Below, piece after piece: positions 26,425 to 34,746 of a DNA stretch of 64,000 nt. The notes beneath the pieces are model-generated. The model was not told the DNA's origin, searched no databases, and worked only from the letters and a program-made list of their open reading frames with translations. The DNA is from JAYPHU01 sp038127535 (GTDB lineage Bacteria > Pseudomonadota > Alphaproteobacteria > Rhodospirillales > UBA2165), in assembly GCA_038127535.1 (NCBI GenBank), contig JAYPHU010000002.1, forward strand, positions 124,001 through 188,000, given 5' to 3'. Both the position numbers and the translations under genes were made by a program. The first letter of the stretch is position 1. Each line of letters begins with the position of its first letter.

Positions 26425-27333
26425 GTGACTCAAACAATCGGATATATCGGCCTCGGCGTACTGGGCTCGGCCATGGTGCCCAACATCATCAAAGACGGTT
26501 TCAAAGTGATCGGCTACGACGTGCGCGGCGAAGCCATGGTGAAACTCGCCGCCTTGGGGATGGAGGCCAGCGCCTCTCCTATGGATGTGGCGTCCCGCAG
26601 CGACGTCGTCATCACATGCCTGCCCAGTATCGACGCCATGCTGGCCGTCTATGGTGGGGACGAGGGGATAGATAAAGCCAATAAACCGGGCCAGATCGTG
26701 ATTGAAACCAGCACGTTCCCGATTGATGTAAAGGAAAAGTGCCACGCCCTAATGAAAGCCTGCGGCAAACGCATGCTGGACTGCCCGGTGAGCGGCAACC
26801 GGATGCTGGCGGAGAAAAAACAGCTCACCGCCTTTGCCAGCGGGGAGGAAGCCGACTTCCAGGAAATCGAAGACGTGATCAACGGCTTTGCGCTCCGGGT
26901 TTTCTATGTGGGCGCCTTCGGTTCGGGCATGAAAATGAAGTTCTGCGCCAATATTTTAAACCTGGTCCACAATGCCGCAGCCGCCGAGGTCATGGTCCTG
27001 GGGATGAAGTCAGGCCTTGATCCGGCCATGATGCACCAGGTGATCGGCGGATCGGGCTCCAGCTCCTCCATGTTCGAGACGAGAGGGGCCCTGATGGTCA
27101 AAGACGACTATGACTACGAAGGGTCTAACTTCTCGACGCCGATCAAAGACTCCCGGTTTATCTCACAGCATGCCCACGACCTACGGGTGCCCACGCCCAT
27201 CTATCATGTTGCCCTCCAATCCTATTACGCTGCTGTGGCGCAGGGTCATTTAGATGAGGATGCAGCGGCCGTGGTAAAAGCCATGGAGCGGGCGGCCAAT
27301 TACGACCGGCCGCCCAAGGACGGTAACGACTGA
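26425..27333 (+). CDS. 3-hydroxyisobutyrate-dehydrogenase-family NAD(P) oxidoreductase
   Basis: A 302-residue beta-hydroxyacid dehydrogenase. Rossmann motif IGYIGLGVLGSAMVPNI, substrate-binding block LDCPVSGNRMLAEKKQL and catalytic-Lys block GSGMKMKFCANILNLV. The family oxidises 3-hydroxy acids or reduces tartronate semialdehyde. The start is a GTG after CGGAGAA. The stop overlaps the ATG of the next gene (TGATG), and both encode the same family, suggesting a tandem pair with different substrates. It lies 24 bases after the GntR gene. Confidence 0.87.
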   Translation: MTQTIGYIGLGVLGSAMVPNIIKDGFKVIGYDVRGEAMVKLAALGMEASASPMDVASRSDVVITCLPSIDAMLAVYGGDEGIDKANKPGQIVIETSTFPIDVKEKCHALMKACGKRMLDCPVSGNRMLAEKKQLTAFASGEEADFQEIEDVINGFALRVFYVGAFGSGMKMKFCANILNLVHNAAAAEVMVLGMKSGLDPAMMHQVIGGSGSSSSMFETRGALMVKDDYDYEGSNFSTPIKDSRFISQHAHDLRVPTPIYHVALQSYYAAVAQGHLDEDAAAVVKAMERAANYDRPPKDGND

Positions 27334-28211
27334 TGGCCGCCAAGAAAAAACAAAAGGTCGGGGTCATCGGCCTCGGCAATATGGGCGGCGGCATTGCGCG
27401 CAATCTCGCCAAGCAAGGTTTCGAGACCTTTGTCTGGGACGTCTCCGAAGAGGCGCGCGTTGATTTTTTCAAGGTCGGCGCGGTAAGCAAACCGGCGGAT
27501 ATGGCGGCAAAGTGCGCAGTGGTGATCTTTGCAGTGCCGGGCTCCCCGGAGATCGCCGCGCTGTTAAAGGGCCGGACCGGCATGCTGGCTAAAGCGCGGC
27601 GCGGGCTGGTGTTGTGTGATTTTACCACCTCCGATCCGGTCGAAACCAAGAAGCTCGCCGGCAAGGCCAAGGCCAAAGATGTCGCCTATCTGGACGCGGG
27701 GATGAGCGGCGGCGCCCAGCATGCGGACAACGGCACGCTCACCCTGATGATGGGCGGCGAAGCCAAAGCCGCGAAAAAGATTAAACCGGTACTGGACGCC
27801 ATTGCCGCCAGCACCTTCCTGCTGGGGCCGAGCGGCGCGGGCCATTCCATGAAGCTCATCTTCAACATGGTGGTGCATACGAACTTTCTGGTCGCCTGCG
27901 AGGCTGGACACCTGGCCAAAAAGGCCGGCATTCCGTTGAAAGATATGGTTGAGGTGTTTAACGCCGGCAACGCGCGGAGCTTTATCTCCGAGCGGCGATT
28001 CCCCGATCATATCCTGAGCGAAACCTGGGACGGCCGGTCCCGGGTCTACAACCTGCATAAGGATGTGGGCATGGCCGTGGCCTATGCCGAGAAGGTCGGC
28101 CTGCCTGCCAACCTGGGCAAGGACACCTATACGTATCTGCAGAAGGCCATGAAAGCAGGCATGGCGGACGATGACTTCACTTTGATCTTCCGGGACTTTT
28201 TGAAGATTTAG
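27333..28211 (+). CDS. Second 3-hydroxyisobutyrate-dehydrogenase-family oxidoreductase
   Basis: A 292-residue relative of the preceding protein. It has GVIGLGNMGGGIARNLAKQG, LDAGMSGGAQHADNGTLT (substrate loop) and the catalytic block GAGHSMKLIFNMVV. The two copies are strongly diverged, so this is an old duplication or independent recruitment. Translation is coupled to the upstream gene through a 1-base overlap. The likely pathway is hydroxyacid or branched sugar-acid breakdown together with the GntR-linked genes. Confidence 0.87.
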   Translation: MAAKKKQKVGVIGLGNMGGGIARNLAKQGFETFVWDVSEEARVDFFKVGAVSKPADMAAKCAVVIFAVPGSPEIAALLKGRTGMLAKARRGLVLCDFTTSDPVETKKLAGKAKAKDVAYLDAGMSGGAQHADNGTLTLMMGGEAKAAKKIKPVLDAIAASTFLLGPSGAGHSMKLIFNMVVHTNFLVACEAGHLAKKAGIPLKDMVEVFNAGNARSFISERRFPDHILSETWDGRSRVYNLHKDVGMAVAYAEKVGLPANLGKDTYTYLQKAMKAGMADDDFTLIFRDFLKI

Positions 28212-28222
28212 CCCCCATCCGT

Positions 28223-28385
28223 TAGTCGTGCGCGGACCGTAGCAGACTTGTCTGCGACGTGATCCACGTACCGGTTTCTCCAAAACGCGTCACCCCCGAC
28301 CTGCACAGCAGTTGTCGGGGGACCATAACATCGCTTGGACCCCCGAGAATTGGTCTCAACTATCGTTGATCCCAACTCGGGGGCG
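28223..28385. repeat. Cluster of palindromic repeats
   Basis: Three elements in a row after the dehydrogenase stop. The first is a REP-like unit (28223-28274) nearly the same as 23955-24007. The second is CCCCGACC...GGTTGTCGGGG-type (28294-28320, right arm AGTTGTCGGGG). The third runs from CCGAGAATTGG to CCAACTCGGG (28342-28382). The second and third recur together, almost identical, at 47795-47884. Confidence 0.75.
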
Positions 28386-28412
28386 ACGCATCCAATTGAT
28401 TTTAAATGAAAA

Positions 28413-28436
28413 CGGCGCTTGCCGTAACAAGCGCCG
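28413..28436 (-). terminator. Rho-independent terminator of the Gfo/Idh/MocA gene
   Basis: 8-bp stem CGGCGCTT / AAGCGCCG with an 8-base loop. On the minus strand it is followed by TTTTCATTT. It lies 44 bases after the stop of the gene at 28480-29544. Confidence 0.75.
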
Positions 28437-28479
28437 CTATTCCGGGGACAATGAGTCCCGGTGTTAATTCGTTACCTGA

Positions 28480-29544
28480 TCAACTCGCGACCTTCAATGA
28501 AGAGAGGTCATTCCGATTGAGCGGCAAGTTCACTGGCTCATTCCGCTCTGCTGAAATATCGGCTGCGATATAGACCTCCATCACCTGGCGGGCCTGTTCC
28601 GGGGTGACCATCACGTCCCGATTCATGGCGACAGCCTGTAGGAAATGCAAAGTCTCTTCATGCATGGGGCCGGCAAAGACATGCTCCACCGGCTCACCGG
28701 GCATGGTCGACATGGGCAGACGAATGCCGTCGGACATGGTGTTCAGGATGACATCCCGGTGGGTGTCGTCGATCACCAGCATCCCATCGGTGGCGGTCAC
28801 TTCAATCCAGGTGCCGGAATAGTTGGGATAGCCCGGCGGCATGGTCCAGCCGGCGCCGATGGTCACCACCACGCCATTGTCCATAGTGGCCATGATCCAT
28901 TGGGTGTCTTCCAGGCCGGTGACGTCTTTCATGGCGCCATAGGCCGACTGGCTGTAGATACGCACCGGTTTGGCCGGCTCCAGGCACCAGAACACAAAAT
29001 CCAGATCGTGGGTCGCTTCCATGGCCGCCGGAGACAGTTTGATCCGCCCGCCGATCTTGTTGCCGAGACCGCGGGTGATATGACGGCTGACCAGGATGGA
29101 GACCGCTTTACCGATGGTGCCGTCGTTCAGGCTTTTCCTCACATAGGCAAACTTGGGATTGAAACGTTGAGAATAACCGATGGAGAACTTGAGGCCTTTG
29201 TCGGCGGCCAACGCCACCAGCTCGTCCGCTTCGTCCAGAGTCAATGATAAGGGTTTCTCCAAGAATACATGTTTGCCGGCTTCCAGACTTTCCTTGGCTA
29301 TCGGGTAATGCACGTTCTCGGGCGTCGCGGAGATGAACACCAGTTCGATCTCGTCGCGCTTAAGAAGATCCTTGTAGTCCGTGGTAGCCGAAACCGGATT
29401 GGTTTCCGCCTTAACCTCTTCCAGCCTCTCCGGATTGATCTCGGCGATGTGGAGTTCCTTAACCCACGGGCTATTGGCGCAGCTGTTGGCGCGGATCCCG
29501 CCGCACCAACCGGTTCCGATAACCCCGACGATAAGTTGTCTCAT
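28480..29544 (-). CDS. Gfo/Idh/MocA-family oxidoreductase
   Basis: A 354-residue dehydrogenase. Rossmann motif GVIGTGWCGGIRANSCA, catalytic motif FLEKPLSLTLDE, and C-terminal domain with ATHDLDFVFWCLEPAKP. Start at MRQLIVG (29544), with AGGGGG 9 bases upstream; an earlier in-frame start (29592) would lie in the promoter/operator region. Transcribed alone from the promoter at 29593-29621 with a 12-bp palindrome between promoter and gene, and ended by a clear terminator. It is divergent from the D-2-hydroxyacid dehydrogenase operon. Confidence 0.88.
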   Translation of the reverse strand: MRQLIVGVIGTGWCGGIRANSCANSPWVKELHIAEINPERLEEVKAETNPVSATTDYKDLLKRDEIELVFISATPENVHYPIAKESLEAGKHVFLEKPLSLTLDEADELVALAADKGLKFSIGYSQRFNPKFAYVRKSLNDGTIGKAVSILVSRHITRGLGNKIGGRIKLSPAAMEATHDLDFVFWCLEPAKPVRIYSQSAYGAMKDVTGLEDTQWIMATMDNGVVVTIGAGWTMPPGYPNYSGTWIEVTATDGMLVIDDTHRDVILNTMSDGIRLPMSTMPGEPVEHVFAGPMHEETLHFLQAVAMNRDVMVTPEQARQVMEVYIAADISAERNEPVNLPLNRNDLSSLKVAS

Positions 29545-29574
29545 GAAATGCCCCCTAGGGATGTCTGTTTTTAG

Positions 29575-29586
29575 TCTTATATAAGA
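29575..29586. promoter_or_regulatory. 12-bp palindromic operator TCTTATATAAGA
   Basis: Perfect palindrome TCTTATATAAGA located just downstream of the minus-strand promoter -10 box (29593-29598), at the expected start of the transcript. The identical sequence occurs in the same context at 39638-39649. A repressor bound here would block initiation or elongation. The GntR protein at 25624 is the nearest candidate. Confidence 0.6.
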
Positions 29587-29592
29587 GTGCAC

Positions 29593-29621
29593 ACCCTACG
29601 AGCGGCTATGTACTCTGTCAA
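29593..29621 (-). promoter_or_regulatory. Promoter of the Gfo/Idh/MocA gene
   Basis: On the minus strand: -35 TTGACA (29616-29621), 17-base spacer and -10 TAGGGT (29593-29598). The -35 box is a perfect consensus match and the spacing is ideal; the -10 box is weak. The palindromic operator follows 6 bases downstream. Confidence 0.6.
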
Positions 29622-29734
29622 GAACGCGGGCGACGGCAGAAACCCCACAAAGGTCTGGCCACGCCGGGGACCGAATGCTATGCACGCTGCCTGATTTCAT
29701 GAGCCATATTAATTGATTCCAAAAGGGGGTTCCC

Positions 29735-30697
29735 ATGGCTAATCCAGTTGTTGCGGTCGTCGATTCCGTTTTTCCCAATCTTGATCCCGCCAAAGAGGCC
29801 TTGTCCCGCGTGAGCGCGGAGATGCGCGAGGCGGCGGACAAGACACCCGATGAAATTCTCAAAGTCGCGGCCGACGCCGACGGCGTTCTGGTCACCTATG
29901 GCCAAATCACGGCCGAGGTCATTGCAGGTCTTAACAACTGTAAGGTTATCGGCCGCTTTGGTATCGGCATCGACAATATCGATATCGCCGCCGCCACGGA
30001 AAAAGGAATCACGGTTTGCTACGCCCCGGTGTACTGCCTGGACGAAGTGTCAGACCACGCCATGGCGCTGTTACTGACCGTCGCGCGAAAAACCGCGTTC
30101 GCCAACCGGCTGGTCTCTGACGGCCGCTGGGAAATGCCGGCGGTGGTGCCGATTGGCCGGTTCCGCGGCAAGACCATGGGACTGGTCGGGCTTGGCAACA
30201 TTCCGCAGCAGATCGTCGGCAAGGCGCAGGCTTTCGGCATGAACGTGATCGCCGCCGATCCTTACTGCCCGGACGAGGTGTTCCAGCGCCTGAACGTCAC
30301 CAAGGTGGAACTGGACGACCTGCTCGCCCAATCCGATTACATCTCAGTGCATGCGCCGCTGACCCCGGAAACGGAAAACATGTTCAACATGGACGCCTTC
30401 AAGAAGATGAAGAGCTCAGCGTTCCTGATCAACACGGCCCGCGGCCCGCTGGTGAACACCGACGATCTGGCTGCTGCCCTGGATGCGGGTGAACTCGCCG
30501 GTGCCGGTCTGGACGTGCTGCCGACCGAACCGCCAGCCGCCGACGATCCGATTGTCGGCCGGGACGATGTGGTGATTACGCCGCACACCGGGTTCTATTC
30601 GGAAGACGCGCTTCTCGACCTGCAGAGCACGGTCGCCACAGACGTGGCGTCGGTGCTGGCCGGCGAAGAGCCCAAGTTCCCGGTCAAACCCCGCTAA
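29735..30697 (+). CDS. D-2-hydroxyacid dehydrogenase (CtBP-like)
   Basis: A 320-residue NAD-dependent dehydrogenase of the D-isomer-specific family (SerA/glyoxylate reductase/CtBP). The catalytic triad is visible: Arg in NTARGPLVNTDDLAAAL, Glu in DVLPTEPPAADDP and His in ITPHTGFYSEDA. The nucleotide loop is VGLGNIPQQIV, with Pro where the third Gly of GxGxxG is usual, a variant seen in this family. AAAGGGGG precedes the ATG. First gene of a probable five-gene operon (29735-33529). Confidence 0.88.
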   Translation: MANPVVAVVDSVFPNLDPAKEALSRVSAEMREAADKTPDEILKVAADADGVLVTYGQITAEVIAGLNNCKVIGRFGIGIDNIDIAAATEKGITVCYAPVYCLDEVSDHAMALLLTVARKTAFANRLVSDGRWEMPAVVPIGRFRGKTMGLVGLGNIPQQIVGKAQAFGMNVIAADPYCPDEVFQRLNVTKVELDDLLAQSDYISVHAPLTPETENMFNMDAFKKMKSSAFLINTARGPLVNTDDLAAALDAGELAGAGLDVLPTEPPAADDPIVGRDDVVITPHTGFYSEDALLDLQSTVATDVASVLAGEEPKFPVKPR

Positions 30698-30725
30698 GGG
30701 CCGAACCGGCTTAGGCGTATGGGTG

Positions 30726-31661
30726 ATGTTCACAGGTATCACCCGGCTTTCGGAAAAGATCGCTCACCGCATCGGCGTTGAGCCCGGCAACTTTATCGGC
30801 GTCTGCCTGGCCATTGCGTCAGGTCTGGCGCTGATGGGCAACGGCGCCATCGGCAAACATCTGGGTCAGGAAATGCACCCGTTTGTGGTTGCCTTTGTCC
30901 GCTCCCTGATGATGACCCTCGTGCTGTTCCCGTGGTTCATGCGCAAGGATGGCTACGCCCGGCTACGCCCGTCCAGTCATATACGGCAAATCATCAACGG
31001 CACGGTCTTCACCGGCGCGGTGCTGTGCTGGTTCTGGGCGCTCCCTCGGGTGCAGCTTGATCTTCTGGCCGCCATCGGCTTCACCAGCCAAATCTACGCT
31101 ATCGTCGGCGCGATCCTGTTCCTAGGTGAGACGGCGCGGCTGTGGCGCTGGATGGCGCTGCTGGTGGGGTTTGTCGGCGCGATGATTATCCTGCGCCCCG
31201 GCTTCGTGGAGATGACGCCGGGCATCATCGCCACTATCGCCTCGGCCATTCTTTTTTCCACCAACCGGCTGTTGGTGAAAACCATCGCCACCAAGGACAA
31301 CCCCGAGACCTCCGTCGTTTGGATGGCGTTCTGGGCCAGTGTCATGTTGCTGCCGTTCATGATCCCGGTCTGGGGAATGCCCAACGGGGTACAGTGGCTT
31401 TGGCTGATCGCCATTTCCGCGCTCACCATCGTCAGCCATTTCTGTCTCGCCTGGGCGTTGCGTCTGGCCGATATCGGCGCAGTGGAGCCGACCACCTTTA
31501 TGCGGCTGATCTGGGGCGCGCTCTTGGGCTTTGTCTTTTTCGATGAAATACCCGATCCGTTCACGGTAATCGGCGGCGTGATCGTCGTCGCCTCAGTGAT
31601 CTACATCGCGCGGCGGGAGCGCCAGGAAGGCAAGGAACGGATGACGTCCGCCGCCGGGTAA
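30726..31661 (+). CDS. DMT-superfamily (EamA) transporter
   Basis: An integral inner-membrane protein of about 311 residues with ten predicted helices in two EamA repeats (residues about 20-150 and 165-300). Features include HPFVVAFVRSLMMTLVLFPW and AAIGFTSQIYAIVGAILFLG; the second repeat ends with VIGGVIVVASVIYIARR. Probably an exporter or importer of small metabolites. It starts at ATG 30726 (an adjacent GTG at 30723 is possible), 28 bases after the dehydrogenase stop. Confidence 0.86.
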   Translation: MFTGITRLSEKIAHRIGVEPGNFIGVCLAIASGLALMGNGAIGKHLGQEMHPFVVAFVRSLMMTLVLFPWFMRKDGYARLRPSSHIRQIINGTVFTGAVLCWFWALPRVQLDLLAAIGFTSQIYAIVGAILFLGETARLWRWMALLVGFVGAMIILRPGFVEMTPGIIATIASAILFSTNRLLVKTIATKDNPETSVVWMAFWASVMLLPFMIPVWGMPNGVQWLWLIAISALTIVSHFCLAWALRLADIGAVEPTTFMRLIWGALLGFVFFDEIPDPFTVIGGVIVVASVIYIARRERQEGKERMTSAAG

Positions 31662-31703
31662 GGTATTTCTTGTCTCAGTGAATATAAAACAGGGAGGTGT
31701 GCC

Positions 31704-31991
31704 ATGTCGGTGTATTTGATTGTCGATGAACTGGGGATCAGCGACGAAGGAAAATTGAAGGAATATCTGGCCTCCGCCGGGGCGTTGTTGAAGGCCAGCG
31801 GGGGTAAGCTCCTGGCCTCCGCCGTGCCGCATGTTCTGGAAGGCGATTGGAAGCCGAAGAAAGTGGTGCTGATCGAATTCCCGGATCAGGAAACACTGGA
31901 CCGGTTTTGGACCTCAAGCGAATACCGGGAACTGGCGAAAATTCGCCAAGCCGTCTCCGACAACAACATCATCACGGTCGAAAGCCTATGA
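31704..31991 (+). CDS. DUF1330-like dimeric alpha/beta-barrel protein
   Basis: A 95-residue protein matching the DUF1330 pattern: YLIVDELGISDEGKLKEY, AVPHVLEGDWKPKKVVLIEF, then DRFWTSSEYRELAKIRQA. Members are ferredoxin-like barrels of unknown catalytic role. GGGAGG precedes the ATG. The stop overlaps the ATG of the DctP-like gene (ATGA), so translation is coupled. The later gene at 32921 encodes two more barrels of related fold. Confidence 0.84.
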   Translation: MSVYLIVDELGISDEGKLKEYLASAGALLKASGGKLLASAVPHVLEGDWKPKKVVLIEFPDQETLDRFWTSSEYRELAKIRQAVSDNNIITVESL

Positions 31992-32917
31992 CCGAGCTGG
32001 TCCGCCTGTATTTCGGCGGCTACGGCCCGCCGACCACGACCCACAGCCGGGGGCTGAAGTTCATCGGCGACAAGCTGGAAGAACAGTTCGGTGACCGGGT
32101 CTCCATCCACTACGTCTGGAACGTGATGGACTTGGGCTACAAGGGCGAAGCGACCTTGTGGCTTGCCGAATGCGGCATTCTCTCCCTCGCCTATCAGTCG
32201 ACCAGCTACCTGACCGACCGGGTGCCGGAGCTTGGTTTCGTCGATCTGCCCTTCATGTTCCGGGATAATGACCATGCCCGGGCCGCCACCGACGGCGCGC
32301 TCGGCCAACACCTGATCAAGTGCATCGAGATGCGGGTGCCCAACTACAAGATGCTCGGATTTTTCGAGAACGGTTTCCGGCATATGTCCAACAAGCTACG
32401 GCCCATCGAGACGCCGGCGGACCTCAAAGACATGTCCATGCGGGTTCTGCCCAGCAAAGTGCATGCGAGAACGTTTGAGCTCTTGGGCGCGGAGCCTTGG
32501 CGGATTGATCTCACTGAAGCCATCGAACGGGTGGTCAACGGCACCATAGACGCCCAGGAAAACCCGTTCGCCAATACGGTCACCTACGGGGTGCACAAGT
32601 ATCACAAGTTCCACACCATCAGCTCTCACTTCTATCTGTCCCGCGGGCTGTTTTGCCACCGGCCCACCTTTGAGGCGCTCCCCGGCGACATCGCCACGGC
32701 GTTTCAGGCCGCCGCGATTGAGGCCATCGACCATCAGCGGGACCTTGCCGTCGAGGAAGAAGATATCGCCCTGCAGGCCATCCGGGACGAAGGCTGTACG
32801 GTGACCGAGCTTGATGATCCCCATCGCCAGGCCTTTGCCGAGACGGTCGAGCCCATCTATGCGGAAGCACGGGCCGAACTCGGCGACGAAATGTTCGATA
32901 TCCTGGCGAAAATATAG
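31988..32917 (+). CDS. DctP-like substrate-binding protein lacking a signal peptide
   Basis: A 309-residue protein of the TRAP-transporter DctP fold: YGPPTTTHSRGLKFIGDKL at the N-terminus, LGFVDLPFMFRDNDHA, NGFRHMSNKLRPIETPADLK, MRVLPSKVH and DAQENPFANTVTYGVHKYHK. These are the canonical DctP blocks, including the Arg (MRV) that binds carboxylates and the Asn/Pro loop. However the protein begins directly at the mature domain with MTELVRLYFGG; no hydrophobic signal is encoded, and the ATG overlaps the stop of the DUF1330-like gene. No DctQ or DctM gene is adjacent. It may act in the cytoplasm. See findings. Confidence 0.82.
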   Translation: MTELVRLYFGGYGPPTTTHSRGLKFIGDKLEEQFGDRVSIHYVWNVMDLGYKGEATLWLAECGILSLAYQSTSYLTDRVPELGFVDLPFMFRDNDHARAATDGALGQHLIKCIEMRVPNYKMLGFFENGFRHMSNKLRPIETPADLKDMSMRVLPSKVHARTFELLGAEPWRIDLTEAIERVVNGTIDAQENPFANTVTYGVHKYHKFHTISSHFYLSRGLFCHRPTFEALPGDIATAFQAAAIEAIDHQRDLAVEEEDIALQAIRDEGCTVTELDDPHRQAFAETVEPIYAEARAELGDEMFDILAKI

Positions 32918-32920
32918 CCC

Positions 32921-33529
32921 ATGGACCGCGCGGTTTATCTGTTCGCCTATGTGGAGGCCGCGCCGAACGGCCAGGACGATGCGGCCGATTGTTTGATCGA
33001 GTTCGGGACTCTGGCGCAGGAGTCTGAGGGCTGCCAATACGCGGCGGCGCTGCAATCGATGAGCCGTCCCGGCGAGTTCGCGCTGGCGCAAGCCTGGGAG
33101 GATATGGAAGCCCTCGACGGGTTTTGGACCTCCGGTCCCGCCAAGTCCTTATTGCATGAAATGGATGGTGTGCTGGTCGCGCCCATGGATATCCGCCGGC
33201 ATTTCGCGCTGCACGAGGCCGAGCCGGTGTTGGACAACACCGATGCCATCCATGTGATCACCCATGTGGACGTGGTGCCGGTGAACGAAGACGCCGGCCG
33301 CCGGCAAGTGGAAGGCCATACGTCGAAAATGATCGGAGTGGCCGGGTGCCTGGTCGCCGGGGGTTATGCCCAGATCGGCAAAAGCAACCACATGACCCTG
33401 TGGGAAGTCTGGGGGGACGCGGAGAGCCGCGCCCGGCACCTGTCCCTGGCGCACGTGATGTCCTTCCGCGCTGATTTATTACCGCTCAGCGGCAGCCCCT
33501 ACGACGCTAGACTGTTTCGGGTTATTTAG
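32921..33529 (+). CDS. Tandem dimeric alpha/beta-barrel (ABM-like) protein
   Basis: A 202-residue protein with two ferredoxin-like barrels in tandem (about residues 1-90 and 105-200). The first has EFGTLAQESEGCQYAAALQS and DMEALDGFWTSGPAKSLLHE; the second HVDVVPVNEDAGRRQVEGHT and MTLWEVWGDAESRARHLS. The arrangement resembles antibiotic biosynthesis monooxygenase (ABM) domains, which act as cofactor-free oxygenases or non-enzymatic dimers. It starts 3 bases after the DctP-like gene and ends the operon. A repeat pair follows. Confidence 0.76.
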   Translation: MDRAVYLFAYVEAAPNGQDDAADCLIEFGTLAQESEGCQYAAALQSMSRPGEFALAQAWEDMEALDGFWTSGPAKSLLHEMDGVLVAPMDIRRHFALHEAEPVLDNTDAIHVITHVDVVPVNEDAGRRQVEGHTSKMIGVAGCLVAGGYAQIGKSNHMTLWEVWGDAESRARHLSLAHVMSFRADLLPLSGSPYDARLFRVI

Positions 33530-33560
33530 CAGCCTTCATCCCCGACCCATATAAACATAG

Positions 33561-33690
33561 GTGCGCGGATCACGCCTCGCGGATCAAGTCCGCGGGCGGT
33601 CCGCGCATGACTAAAAATTTAATTGCAAAAAATACTAGTCATCCACGGGCCGGCGCGGGTTAAGCCCGCGCAGAGACCCGTGGACTCATG
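33561..33690. repeat. Inverted pair of palindromic repeats
   Basis: Two REP-like units head to head. The left unit (33561-33613) starts GTGCGCGGATCACG and ends GCGCATGACTA. The right unit (33635-33690) starts TAGTCATCCACGGGCC and ends GACCCGTGGACTCATG. The AT-rich spacer between them matches the layout of 23891-24007. Located between convergent genes. Confidence 0.75.
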
Positions 33691-33708
33691 TTGACAAAAT
33701 AAAGGGCG

Positions 33709-34548
33709 TCACCGCTCCACCGGGAATCCAACGATTGAGCCCCATTCGGTCCAGGAGCCGTCATAGACAAACACATTCTCATGACCGAGGATGAAGGTCA
33801 TCGCGATCCAGGCGAAGGTCGCCCGGTGAGACAGGCGGCAATAGCACACCACCTCGTCAAACTTATCGGGCTCGCAGCCGACGGAGCCCAGGCGCTCTTT
33901 GATCTCGTCCGCCGATTTGAATGTGTCGTCCTCGTTCAGCAGCTCTTTAAAGAACAGGTGCTTGGCGCCGGGGATACGGCCGCCCCGCTCCGCGCCGTGG
34001 TCGAACTGGCCGTACTCCATCACCCGCTCGCCGGAGTATTCTTCCGGGCTGCGAACATCCAAGAGGAACCGGCCGGCATCGCCCAGGTGGTCCCTGACGT
34101 TTTCCCGGCCCAACCGCATGGACTCGTCAGCCGGTTGCGGGACGTAGTCGACCGCCTCCACTTCCGGGACCTGATCGGTCATCGGCCTGCCGTCATTGAT
34201 CCATTTCACGCGACTGCCGTCCAGCAAGTATAATTCCGGATGGCCCGCCATTTTCAGCGCCCAATAGGCATAGGTGCCGTACTGCACCGGCTCGCCGTAG
34301 AGCACCACCCGGTCTTTTTCGGAAATCCCCACGGCGCTCAAGCGCTTGGCCAGTTCCTCAGGGAACACAAATTGCCGGTCCGTGTCGTGCCAGCACAGGT
34401 CCTTCCAGAAGAAATTGATCGCGCCTGGAATGTGGGACTCGGCATAGGCCGCCTCGTCGCCTTTCTTGGCGGAGACTTCGATCACTTTTATGGTGGGGTC
34501 CAGCAGCCGGTCGGCCAGCCAATCGGCGGAAACAATGGGGGATGTCAT
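33709..34548 (-). CDS. Two-domain sulfurtransferase (rhodanese)
   Basis: A 279-residue protein with two rhodanese modules: an inactive N-terminal one (about residues 5-115, YAESHIPGAINFFW) and a C-terminal one (about 145-275) with LLDVRSPEEYSGE and an active loop CYCRLSHRATF containing the persulfide-forming Cys. It belongs to the thiosulfate/3-mercaptopyruvate sulfurtransferase family. The loop (CRLSHRA) differs from both standard loops CRKGVT and CGSGVT, so the donor is uncertain. It lies alone between repeat clusters. Confidence 0.85.
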   Translation of the reverse strand: MTSPIVSADWLADRLLDPTIKVIEVSAKKGDEAAYAESHIPGAINFFWKDLCWHDTDRQFVFPEELAKRLSAVGISEKDRVVLYGEPVQYGTYAYWALKMAGHPELYLLDGSRVKWINDGRPMTDQVPEVEAVDYVPQPADESMRLGRENVRDHLGDAGRFLLDVRSPEEYSGERVMEYGQFDHGAERGGRIPGAKHLFFKELLNEDDTFKSADEIKERLGSVGCEPDKFDEVVCYCRLSHRATFAWIAMTFILGHENVFVYDGSWTEWGSIVGFPVER

Positions 34549-34746
34549 GGGCTCATTCTCTCAGTTAAATCGGCATATGCTTAACAAGCGGGCCCACCAA
34601 AGTATACAAAGATTGGGAGAGCCTTCGCCCTACGCCCACTTCCCTCTAAACCGTAGCCGCGTCGTGCCCGCGGTGCCGTCCACAACGTGGCGGCAATTCT
34701 CGGGTATCCATCCAACGTTTGATCCTCTCTCTGTGATGCCCATGGT

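Noticed and set aside
25708..26745. A 345-codon open frame on the minus strand
   Set aside because: Antisense to the GntR and first hydroxyacid dehydrogenase genes; composition typical of a shadow frame.
31847..31987. N-terminal extension of the DctP-like gene as a signal peptide
   Set aside because: The open frame upstream translates to a polar sequence (ESGADRIPGSGN) that is the DUF1330-like gene in another frame, not a signal peptide.
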